DNA from: Druceiella hillmani
Lineage: Eukaryota > Arthropoda > Insecta > Lepidoptera > Hepialidae
NCBI GenBank assembly: GCA_039881145.1
Contig: JAYKKI010000074.1
Location: 10,047,501-10,111,500, forward strand
DNA length: 64,000 bases
Direction: 5' to 3'
The position numbers were made by a program, and so were the translations under genes. Positions 46,530 to 60,010 of the stretch are shown here, piece after piece; position 1 is the stretch's first letter, and each line of letters begins with the position of its first letter. Below the pieces are notes generated by a model. That model searched no databases, was not told where the DNA came from, and saw only the letters and a program-made list of their open reading frames with translations.

Positions 46530-49500
46530 TATTTAAAAACTTTATAAATAAAGCATTACTCGTATAAAACAATTTTCATTATTCAGTCTCAAACAGTATC
46601 GAAACAAAGTTTTTTATGAGAACAAAAACAGATTCATTCAAAAAAATAAATGCAAATAACGTGTTCATAGAAACCACAATGTATTGAAAATTGACTCATT
46701 CAAAATAAGAGTATTGTCATAGATAAATTGTGCTGTAGATCAAAATTCTCGTCTCACGTTTTGAAATATTTTGTTTTCACAAATTACTAAAAAGACCACA
46801 AAACTTATAATTAAACCCAAATAAAGTTGATTGTAGGGATCAAGACATTGTAAAAAGCATAGATAATAAACATTACCTAGACGATTTAAAAGTAACTTTT
46901 TTTATCAAAACGTACAAATGGATTCTTCGGCTCCGATAGAAGAGATTAAGAAAAAGATTTAACGCTAATTTTTTTAATACTAATCAAGAAACTTATTATA
47001 TAATGAAGCAGCAAATTAATATTTCCTCAAAATCATTAAATTGAAATAAACTTTAAATTTTAAAACAGGTTCCTCTACCCCAGAATGTACCGTCAAATTA
47101 TATTCAGATATTCAAATTATATACTTAAACTGTTACCTCATTCGGATATTGTTTAGAAAAGGCCAATACACTAAGATGAGAAGTAAAATATAACTTATTT
47201 TTAAACCATATTATAAATAGAAAACATTCACGAGTATAGTTTAAATACATGAATAAATTGTTTACCATATTTATTATAAAATAAAAAATTAATTTAATTT
47301 AATTGTGGTTAAAGGATTTTTAAAATAATTATTCTTATTTCGACTTAGCGTTATCCCGTATCTTTGTATCGGAGCCTGCTACTCGTATTTAAACCAACCA
47401 ACTCGGCGCAAGTTTAACGAAATGATTGTAACCTGATACGCAATTTTAAAAAATAACCCTCAAAAATATTTATATGGACTTTCAGAGAAAACTAGGAATT
47501 TAAATGAATTACACGAATGTTTATTTAAATTTTATCTTCACGTCTGGTAACAACTGTTATCTACTAACAAGACTCCGGGCGGCTTAACCTGCCTTCCAAA
47601 GGAAATAGAAGCTCGTAATGATGTTATTAAGATGTGTGATCGATGGTCACTCATCCAATCATCGAACGGTGCTTGCGTTGCTTAAGCTGGGACCGGGTGA
47701 AATCAACCAGTACAACTCAGTTATGAGCACTTTGTCATTAAACAATTACAAAATTTAAAAACTTTATAATGCAAAGAATTATTAGCATTGATACGACAGC
47801 CTATTGTGAGCCTTAACATTTGCTAAACGTTTCCTTCTTTTCCCCTATGAATAAGTGATTCTTGATTTTAATGATTTCAATCTACACCCTGGCCATTTTT
47901 CTATCTTTTTCGGGCTGCCTCTTAGTATTTTACAGAAACAAGAGTGTCAAAATGTTTCAAAGATGTTACATTCGTTTCTATTCTTAATAGAAAACTCATG
48001 CATTTCATTTCGTACAATTTTATAATTTCAGTTCATTCATATAATACAAAATAATCCTTTCCCTTCAATTTTTTCCTCATTTTTCATTAGTACGATCCTG
48101 TCAGAATCATATCTTCGAAGTAATCCAGTAAGTGTCTATTGTTACGGCAGGTCTGTGCAAAGGGCATAAGTAAACAATGTAATGAATCGATGAACAAAAG
48201 ATGTACTATAAGCTTTATAATTAGCTGTATTACAAAAAATTCAGTTATAAAAGCAATACGACGCAAATATTTTGGAACCTCTCCAAAACCTCAAGTATTG
48301 ATTTGGATCTTACAAAAAACTTGGTATTTATAGTTAGGACGTTACCGTTATTGAGATTCGAACACTTCAACCCTATACAACCCAATACATAACTACGCAG
48401 TAAGACTTTTTATGTAACCATAAACATCCCAATACAAAATTACGCAGTAAGACTTGTTATTTAACACCGTTTTTCATCCAGCAATCATTTTACAGGTATT
48501 TCAATTAAATATTCATTTTTGACGAGACAGATCGTTAAAAGGGTAACAAAAGGGTTAAAAAAATAAGCAATCCCCTCCTTAGTTCGCTCCTTTTTAATGA
48601 GAGCATTGAAGAATCCGCAATTCTTTTCAGTAAAATATTTAAATCTACTTTTATTTATAAAGAATTTACGTATTTTTTACGTTTGTGATATAAAAGTTGG
48701 TTGATATAATATTAACTTACGGCCATTCACTCGTTGTCTTACTTGAATGAAATCTTATTTGACTAAATCTTCGCTAGACCTCTCGTTTGATTTGTACTTA
48801 GTTTTTGAGAAATCAATCATTTATTAATTATCTCAGTGTTTACATATAAACTCTAAAACTCTACTAGAAAGGCAAAACAACAACATGGCAATCAAAACGT
48901 TTTATTCCGTTTAGAAATAAATAAATTGTTTATGTTTAATTACGCAAAATTTTATATTATTATTGAGAAAGTTCACGCAGAGTTGCCAAGAGTATATTTA
49001 TTTTTAGGCCACTATTTGTCTACGTCTTTTGCATTTGAAGAATATTTTATTTCCCTACATATATATAAAGGAATCAAATTTGCTATATTTTAACAAATAT
49101 GATGGCAAAGTGATTTATCTTGACCACATTAATGTAATTATATAGACAAAAATTTTAAGGAATAATGTTTAGAAATTAAAATTGCAATTTCAAACACATG
49201 CATGCCTACATCTAAGATGAGGTATCGTGAGAGAATGTAATCTGAAATATTATTGATTAAGTGTGGGTAAAATTTTACATCTTTTCCGGGATTTTTCCAA
49301 CTTTGCGGTGGAAAAACCCACAAAATATTTTTAAAAATTACATCTAAAATTCTATAAACTATCTACTTTAAATTAATTGGAGTAGCATCCGTAGCCAAAT
49401 GGCAAGAACAATATTTTTTATATTATCCTCATTTTCACCTGTCGTCCTTACAACACAGTGCCAAATTTTTTCTACTTATAGTAATTAAACTATGTGGTCG

Positions 49501-52162
49501 CGGCTTATTCAATATATGGATAACGCAAAAAAATCGTCTGAATGGCATTTGAACAAAAGATGGGAAAATTTCACACACTTCGTCTCTCAGAAGTATTCTC
49601 ATATTTTCGGAAAGCTATAATACATTGATCGAAGGCCGCGAAATATTTTGAGGTGCGTCTTGATTTCTACGGTTAATAAAAAAGCTGTCGCACTACCAAT
49701 TACGTTTTGTTACTCCTTGTGTCGTATAGAATCCAATTTAAAGCTTCAATATCTGCTTATTGTTCGATAAATTATGATTTTAGTGTTTCTTAACCCTTCA
49801 AAAACGTTGCACTATTAAACCGAAGTGCAAAGTTCAACCCCCTTCCTGCAACGAAGCGACGATTGCAGAATACGCGACAACTACGGCGACGCCGAGTTTT
49901 TCTTACTTTTGCCTTGAAACGTCTATAAAGAAAATTAGTAGCTTGTTTATCTCTATACGTGTAACTTATACGTATATTTCTTTAATCGTAAACTGACTTT
50001 TGCTCACCTGTTAATGAGACCTAATTTTTACCTACTATCCTCCCTAAGACCAGTGCATCGTGATTGGATTTCCCTATTAATTGCCAGTTTTTTAAAGGTG
50101 ACGACGTTTTGTTGTGCCAAGTAGCACTTTTTATAGTACGTCTACTTAATACTAAAGCTGCTTCCTAAATGTTCGATAGATTTTTATTGTACACTTTATT
50201 TATTAAATGCTTTATATCGCCTTCTAGACATCCCTAACTTGACAAATATTCTAATAGATATTCCTTGAATTTATCCCACAAACTTGCTAGAAAAACTCTC
50301 GCATCGTAAGCGGCTATTGAGAAAGCGCGGTCTCTTCCAATTTTGAATCCCAATATTTATTGAAGACAATGTACGTGAATGTTTATCAAACCCAAACATT
50401 GCCTTGAAGACAAGCAACCCAAAACTCCTTCAAATATATTGGATAGATATACGTATGAGTAGGTTATTAGTTAGTGTTTACAGTTTATGGCTTTATTATT
50501 TATTTTTATATTACGTTTGCAAATTTTTGGATTAATGGAGCCATCCAATATTTTTCCCGTACATTGCACCTTTAAGGGTTTGAATTTTTGACATTCCTTG
50601 CTAGGAAGCTATCTATTTTATATGAGGAATATTTTCAATAAATGAATTGAACCATTTATCATATTACCCCATAAAAATTTATAACTTCCCTTTCATCCCT
50701 TTAAGTATTAATTTCCAAGAAACTGTGAAAATACATTCAATAATTATTTATTTTTAAATTGTTTTTACGGAGTTTTAAGTAAATATTACCATCTAATATT
50801 TTATCCATACTAATTTGAACCCTCATTTGAGTCCCTTAAGAGTAAATTTATGAAAAATTCCCACATCTGGTAACAAAAGTTATCTCGTTTTAATTCATCT
50901 TTCTAGGACCAATGGTTAAGGAGGTTTTGTATAAATCCTGCTTCATCATGGTGCTAATATTATTGTATTATTATTCTGGTTAGCTCCAAGAAATTGCTAT
51001 TGTTTAAATAACTACAACACCTAAGTAATTATCTTTGTAAGTTCCGGTAAACTTTCATGAATGAAGTAAACAAAATACATATATGTATAATAAGGCTTTA
51101 TAGAAAGAGTAACAAAAATGATGTTATCATTCATGGAAATATTTCTGTAAAACAACTGGATCAACTATATTTAATTGAATCTTAAAAATTTAATTTTTTA
51201 TGCTGGAAATCATTATAGATTAATTTATTTTTAATATATTGCCTTGTGTAACTGTCAATTATACCTTTGTAACTTCCAAACTTACTATAATATTTAACAA
51301 CATTATGCAAGTACGTCCTACAGACAAACAAAATATATTTAATTGGGAAAATGTTATTTGAAAAGAAAGCAGTTCATATAGTAAAATATGTATTAGGCGG
51401 GAAAGTTTGCAGGAGGGTGGATCATAAAACTATTGATTGGGAGGTGCCGGTGAGATGCAGTTGTAAAGTTCAACGACCAATATAAAGGATGGCACTCAAG
51501 GGGCTTCCGTAATTTATTGTTGTGCAAATGCGTACCCGCTCACCAGCGCCGCTAATCCACTTCAACGAGATATTACCTTGACATATTCTGGTACCGCAAT
51601 GATATAGTCAACAATTAATATTAACGGTTTCTACACAGGAGCGTCGTTCTCTAAGGCGATGAACGAAAATAAATAGTTAAATATTTCTTCATGCTTAACT
51701 TCTTAGAAATAATTACTATTTTCGTGGTACGTAATTCGACAAACCAACTATCCTATATTGCTATAATATTACAGGTTGCAAAAAGTTATACAAAATAACA
51801 AAACAATGCCGGCCAGAACAGAGAATTTAGCAATATAAAAACAACTCATTTTTATAGGATATATAAAGACGGAAAAAAGAAATAAAAGTGAAAACTCAAA
51901 ACGGATTCTATATCATTTATTATAATATAATCTATAGCGTAAGAGATTTCATGTAAATTTTATATAATTTCATATAAATTAACGTGTTCAAGTTATTGAA
52001 TTACGAAATTCAAAGGAGAAGTATTCAGTTAGAAAAATACTGCAAAGAAAATTAAATCTATGAAATACAGGAAACCCTAAGTGCGACAATTACGAAATAT
52101 TACTGAATTCTCTGATTTTACAATAGTACAATTTTATATGGAACATGTCGTGAACTAATAAA
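46530..52162. other. Long AT-rich stretch, no gene seen
   Basis: Contains a tandem pair at 48381-48460. Slightly GC-richer patches lie at 47565-47720, 49830-49910 and 51400-51600 (the last with TACCCGCTCACCAGCGCCGC). None has a long frame or a partner in the window. Short frames at 48139-48333 and 49138-49323 lack motifs. Confidence 0.4.
48381..48460. repeat. Tandem duplication, period 47
   Basis: Two units, CCCAATACATAACTACGCAG and CCCAATACAAAATTACGCAG, each continue TAAGACTT(T/G)(T)TAT. Units start at 48381 and 48428. Confidence 0.85.
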
Positions 52163-52227
52163 ATAATTTCAAATCATTACCAACAACTATTCTGCTAAAA
52201 TAGTTGTTGGTAATGATTTGAAATTAT
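52163..52227. repeat. Perfect 29-bp hairpin with a 7-base loop
   Basis: The left arm 52163-52191 (ATAATTTCAAATC...AACTATT) is exactly complemented by 52199-52227. Loop CTGCTAA. It lies immediately next to the RT relic at 52228-52414. Confidence 0.92.
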
Positions 52228-52414
52228 ATAAATAATACCTATTTAAATATTTTTGTATGTATGATGATTTAGTCATTGACTGCCTTAGTCTTTCAATAAT
52301 GCCCCTCTGCGTGTCTGCGTTTATCTGTATTCCGGTGCTCTTTTCAGTTATCAGTTTCAATAGTTTCTTATTGCTGGTCAATAAAAGCGTCGCGTGGTCA
52401 TACTCTCTCATGCC
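52228..52414 (-). pseudogene. Reverse-transcriptase fragment of a non-LTR retrotransposon, minus strand
   Basis: The minus-strand frame reads MREYDHATLLLTSNKKLLKL, then EKSTGIQINADTQRGIIERL. This resembles the segment around the RT catalytic box of RTE/jockey-like LINEs: LRYADDAxLLxxS, a short helix, then GLxINxxKTK. YADD is degraded to EYDH, so the catalytic aspartates are not both kept, and the KTK is degraded to DTQ. Only about 50 codons are recognisable, with no continuation on either side. The element class is inferred from these motifs only. Confidence 0.45.
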
Positions 52415-53649
52415 TTCCTAGAATTCTGGCCAACAATATTTATTAAAAGATGCAGTTTTTATCATTTTTACTACTACTCTTTTTTCCGTATCAGTCTTTA
52501 GTTATTGGTTACTTTATCTGATCGATCAATATTTTCTAGTCTCTTTCAATATCAACAATATGACCTACGCCCGTCACCACACTAATCTATTTCTAGCGGC
52601 AGCAGACAACCTTGAGGCGTGGAGTTCGCATCAATTATGCATATATTATTAACCCCCTCGAACTGCACCGGGAATTAAATACGTGAAGCCACCACACGTA
52701 CATGTTGTTGAGAGCTGTAACTAAACGACAAAAATGAAGTTAATTAAATAAATAAAAATTAAAAATACTTCTTCTTCGCCGAGTATTTAATTTTTTTGTG
52801 AATCTTACTTTCAAACTTTTAATTATTCATTCACGTTCTATTAAAATTATTTGTTCAACCGAAATCATTCATCTGCAAAATAAATTTTCTATTAAATAAG
52901 TATGAGAAAACAAATTTTCCGATATGATGGAAAGTCAAGATATGTGAAGATATTTGTTATTTATAGTATGTTATACTTTAAACATATCTTCCATATAAAT
53001 ATCTATAAACATATCTTTCATATAAATATCTGATACTAAAGTTAAAATGTCAATTCTTCAAAAAGTGGCAACGTAATCAAGGGAAATATCCATCCAAGTT
53101 TTGATTGTTTGAATCATTAAGTCACCAATAAGATTAAGAAAATGGAAGCAAATATAAGCAACCTCAAAATAAAATAATGTTTTGAATACAACGATGAGTT
53201 CAAGAAGAAAATATCAAAATGCTAATAATGAAATAATGAATACAAAAATAATTTAAAAGTTTGTTCCTTATTTAACCCAACTCGGCTGGTCAGTATTTGG
53301 TAACTTTTGCCATATTTTGTCATCTATAATATCCTTATGTCAGAAGAAGAATATTTTCAACCAACGTGTGATGCCAGTGTTTTTATATCGAAGTGAGGCG
53401 TAGCACCTTACTATGCGCTTCGTAAAAAGTCTTCAAGACGCCTAACGAATAATATTTATACTTGCTTATAGTTGTTTATGTAATAGAATCTGTAATAAGG
53501 AGATCTATAGGAGAATAGTTTATATGATTGGAAGGTTGACTTAGAAATGTTTAGGTCGTATAGAGCGCGGAACCGACAATTTTTTGGGGAAGAAATATTA
53601 TCGAATGACGACTATGTACCATAAGCCGCAGTGTGGGATGGCCCTTCAA
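52415..53649. other. AT-rich stretch, no gene seen
   Basis: Holds a tandem pair at 52980-53031 (AAACATATCTTCCATATAAA / AAACATATCTTTCATATAAA, period 27). Nothing else is recognised. Confidence 0.5.
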
Positions 53650-53650
53650 T

Positions 53651-53744
<94 letters not shown>
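53650..53744. repeat. (TA)n microsatellite
   Basis: About 90 bases of TA with one TACATA interruption near 53695, bounded by GATATA and TATAGATGATC. Confidence 0.95.
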
Positions 53745-53745
<1 letters not shown>

Positions 53746-53965
53746 TGATCTAATAAACTCTACGGTATGACAGATGAACCTACACACTTTTAGTGACAGG
53801 GACAGGGACTTACAGTTATAAGGACAGGATGAAATTATTAGATTTCTATGTGTGACTACGGTACTATAAAATATTCTTCTCCTCAAAGGAATAAATTGGT
53901 CTACCTCTTTTCGTCTCTTTGTTTGTCAGCTAAACACATAACACCTAATAACACGGGATCGATTT

Positions 53966-54028
53966 TGTGGGAATCTACCTAGGCCAAAGCTCAGTAGTGA
54001 ATATTTTCTGGCTGATGATGATAATTGT
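53966..54028 (+). mobile_element. 3' tail of a lepidopteran-type non-LTR element
   Basis: GGGAATCTACCTAGGCCAAA, GCTCAGTAGTGAATATTTTC, TGGCTGATGATGATAATTG. From memory, many lepidopteran LINE/SINE copies end with GGCCCAGCAGTGGACGTT...GGCTGATGATGATGAT, and this is a diverged form. No coding part is seen upstream. Confidence 0.55.
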
Positions 54029-54991
54029 AATACAAAGTACGAATCAAAATTTTATTCACGGCTTATTGCCGAGCTATAGATATTGTTATCTTTCTCGTTG
54101 TTAAAGTGGCTGTGTTGATAATATTGGCTTCATGAGATCAGGAAATATATGACTTTAGCAAAAAATGTGAAACAAAAATTCGGCCTACCAAGAAGGAGAA
54201 TTATAAACAAAGCAAATTCTGATACTACTGGATACTCATTATTACTAAATAAATTAAATTTACATTTGAATAGTTTTTTTTTAAATGCATGTCCAATCCC
54301 ACAATCGCATAAAGATAAATAATATTTATATTCATGCTACGAAGTGTCAAATTTAAAAATTTTTAATGAATGGAGAAAAATTTGTACGAAGAAATTAAAT
54401 TTATCTTCACAACGAATTAACTAATAAAAACTTTTCAGTATTATCGATCACTTGTTTGAGCAACATTTACAGGTGGATATTTTCATTTATATCAATATTT
54501 TGGAACACGTGAAATCAGGATTTTGGAGGTAATCACACGCGCGGAATACGAGCTAATCAGATGCGCGGAACGACTTTAGTTTGCGATGAGTTGTCGACCA
54601 ACAACTGTTGTTTTTTTAAAGACAAGATCGCCTAAGTAAAAATGCATCCACTGCCCATTAAAAATCTGTCATCTTTCTTAGCACGTATTCAGTTTTACAT
54701 TCTATATTTTCACCGTTAACGTTTTAGCGCATATAGTTTGGACCTATGAGAGTCGGTCAAAACATTGAATTTGCGTAATAATGATCCGATCTTCGTTATA
54801 TTTTGATCAATATTGTAAAGCTACGTCGAAACCAATGTCAAGTTAGTTGTATATTTTCCTGGACTGTTTTGAAATATTGTAAACGTTTAAATAGAATTAA
54901 CAAGGTACATACAACTTTTAGGGTTGATTTCGTTTCTGTTATTTGATTAATACTATTCCAAAAGTGGCCATGGTCGAATTGAAAACTCATT
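54029..54991. other. AT-rich stretch, no gene seen
   Basis: A CpG-containing patch at 54530-54600 (CACACGCGCGGAATACGAGC and, 20 bases on, GATGCGCGGAACGAC) contains a loose direct repeat of GCGCGGAA(T/C). Otherwise anonymous. Confidence 0.45.
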
Positions 54992-55118
54992 TGTTGTAAT
55001 ACAACGAAACCTAAGTCGTGGTAAAGAAATTAAAGAAAGTAGAAATAATACTACATCACGTAGTTTCATTTAAGTATGAATAATGAATTTCTACAAATTT
55101 AACGCCAAATATATTCAA
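54992..55118 (+). mobile_element. Long palindromic element, copy 4, right half only
   Basis: Begins inside the arm at TGTTGTAATACAACGAAACC and runs out through TAAGTCGTGGTAAAGAAATT, AGAAAGTAGAAATAATACTA and CATCACGTAGTTTCATTTAA to 55073. Then comes the shared flank (GAATAATGAATTTCTACAAA ... GCCAAATATATTCAA) to 55118. The left arm, centre and CTGA half of the hammerhead-like motif are absent. Confidence 0.85.
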
Positions 55119-56493
55119 AATCAGAAAACGTTGTCATTTCATATTGTCCAAAAACATTTTAGGTTCAGAATGAGAAGAATCAGTATAATGAAAAATGTCT
55201 AATGGAAAAACGTACCCTGTACAACCTTTATGTATAGTTTGCATTGCTCTTGTTAAAAAAAAATACTGCTTGATAACATTGGTAGACAAAATAAATCGAG
55301 TTCCACCGTATTTTATTTAAGCAACAAAATTTTCGTCATCTTTCCTAAATAAATAAGTCACAACTTCACTTTATTTCGATAAAGCAAAACATACAAATAA
55401 ATGAGCGTGGACGTCATGATAGAAACAAATATTTAGTTGTTTGATAAAACTTAGCTAAATGCCATTGAATATTCTTGGTAGTTTCACATTCTCTGCGATT
55501 AACTGCAATTGACAGTGACTGATAGTTTGAGCAGGAAGGTTTATATACCCGTATCTCGGCAAATTTAAACGAAAATCATTTATTTCAAATAACTTCAAAT
55601 AGTTTTAGTGTCATGCTGTGTAGTGAATATTTTAAAATGTTCTTGTTCGAAGTAATTTGTCCGTCGTTATTTATTTGTCAAACCTTAGCGAGTTATAAGT
55701 TTCATTCCTTTTACAGAAAGCGCATTCGGTAAATCCTTCATTTGGTTCATGGATATTTTTTGAAGTACCTAATCTTCTAAAGGTTTCATCTGCCGCGCTT
55801 TTTACATCTATACCATTCGATTCTTTTTCCTCTACTCATTCGATTCTTTTTCCATCACTCTACTAATGTTCTCAATTTTAGTTTTTTTTCTAAATTTTGT
55901 TTTTCAAAACGTGTTCACTTCTCAGAGATGAACACGCTAATTATGATTTTACTACTATGTTCTAAGTAAACCTTAATTCTAATGAAAGGATACGATCAGC
56001 ATTTTGAAGAAACCTGCTTGAAACTACCACTAGAAATGGGTTAAAATTGTATTTTTCAAAACTGTGATATATATGTCCCTGACTACGCGCAATGTATCTG
56101 GAAATAGTATAAAAGCAAACACAACACATACAATTAAAAATATAAAAATGTTTTAATTCACTTTGAGGGACTTATTTGTGTGTAGCAATAACAAGAGTAT
56201 CAGCTGTTCAATTGGCGAGAACGAAGGAGTAACGTCAAAAAGTTCTCAAGTCCATGTTCCAAATTGTCTTTTACACATGTTTCCTTGTGATAATTATTAA
56301 AGGCACTTTTCTCAAACAGTCCTAATAATTCATCATTGTTTTATAGCGGACGGATACAATTACTTCGTGTATTTCACATGCTCCCTCATAATGTGATTTG
56401 CAGACATATTAACGTTTTACTCGTGTCAACGAAAGGTATCTTGAGAGCCTTTGTCCTTACATGCATACTATTATCTTCTTTGCTCATATTTAA

Positions 56494-56496
<3 letters not shown>
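55119..56496. other. AT-rich stretch, no gene seen
   Basis: A tandem pair CATTCGATTCTTTTTCC lies at 55814 and 55837 (period 23). Nothing else is recognised. Confidence 0.5.
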
Positions 56497-56555
<59 letters not shown>

Positions 56556-56556
56556 A

Positions 56557-56634
<78 letters not shown>
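56497..56634. repeat. Long compound (TA)n microsatellite
   Basis: About 138 bases of TA with ACATA and AAATA interruptions (near 56540, 56555-56565, 56597). The longest array in the window. Confidence 0.95.
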
Positions 56635-56637
<3 letters not shown>

Positions 56638-57071
56638 CATAGATAAGTAATAAGTACTTCTAAATTAAAATTTATAGCGAGTTAAGATTTTATTCCTACT
56701 TAGACATGTAAATTTAAAAGAAAATATAATCCCGGGTACATCAATATTAGATTTATTTCATGTATAAAATGACCCACCAATTCAATACGTAATCTGCTCT
56801 TTAAAATCCTGTAAAATTACAGTATCGAATCTTTGTTAATGGAACCTCATATTAGTACTATAAAATCAAAATCAGTGAAGAAGATTAAAATAAATATCTT
56901 TGAAAATTTATTGAAATGAGAGTAAGGAAGAAAATCGTGTTGTTTTTTACTCGAAACCATAATCTAAAACTGGTATATCTCTTACTGAATTAAAAAGTAC
57001 TTAAATATGGAAAAATTCGTACAATCGATGAAAAGCTATGGTTACCTGCCGCGAAATATGATGACTTGCAC
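56635..57071. other. AT-rich stretch, nothing recognised
   Basis: No motif. 57000-57071 could be the upstream part of the repeated relic that follows, but it has no partner before 59722. Confidence 0.45.
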
Positions 57072-57287
57072 GTTGGTTGTAACGTTAGCTAAACAGTTGG
57101 ATACGATATTAATGTCGAATGAAACAGTGGGTCGCAAAATAAAATTTTTGCCAAAATTTACTGGACTGTAAGCAGGCCGTTGACTTTTATTTTGATGGTG
57201 CTCGAATCATCGCAGAAAAATACTGAGGTGTTGTAACTAAAGTAGAATTTGCTACGGTATATTGAAACTTTCAGTCATTGCATCATC
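57072..57287 (+). repeat. Dispersed relic, copy 1 (possible hAT-type transposase fragment)
   Basis: Aligns in the same orientation with 59722-60010. Shared blocks are GTTGTAACGTTAGCTAAA, GTCGCAAAATAAA, ACTGGACTGTAAGCAGG, CGTTGACTT, ACTGAGGTGT and CTACGGTATATTGAAACTTT then CAGTCATTGCATCA. One frame reads VTLAKQLDTILMSNETVGRKI. This resembles the SN-TV-RRI phrase of ZBED/SCAND3-like hAT transposase derivatives, but it is short and the rest is not readable, so the assignment is tentative. The repeat relation itself is clear. Confidence 0.6.
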
Positions 57288-59721
<2,434 letters not shown>

Positions 59722-60010
59722 GATGTTAGTTGTAACGTTAGCTAAATAGTTTGGCACGATATCACTGTGGACTGAAATAGTTAGTCGCAAAATAAATATT
59801 GTGATATTAAAGGTCAAGTGAACGTAATATATCAATTGAAACAAAGAGATTTTTTAACTTTTAAATTTTAGCCCAAAACTGACTGGACTGTAAGCAGGTC
59901 GTTGACTTCTATTTTGATAGTGCTCAAATCATAGACATACAGAAAAACACTGAGGTGTAATTAAAATAGAATTTTCTACGGTATATTGAAACTTTCAGTC
60001 ATTGCATCAC
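59722..60010 (+). repeat. Dispersed relic, copy 2
   Basis: Second copy of 57072-57287, longer by about 73 bases. The extra AT-rich segment lies between GTCGCAAAATAAA and the CAAAACTGACTGGACTG block (about 59796-59870). The frame equivalent to copy 1 reads VTLAK, a stop, FGTISLWTEIVSRKI. Beyond CAGTCATTGCATCA the two copies diverge. Confidence 0.6.

Noticed and set aside
47568..47586. ACTCCGGGCGGCTT shared with 10003-10016
   Set aside because: Only 14 bases match and the flanks diverge. It is not enough to call a repeat.
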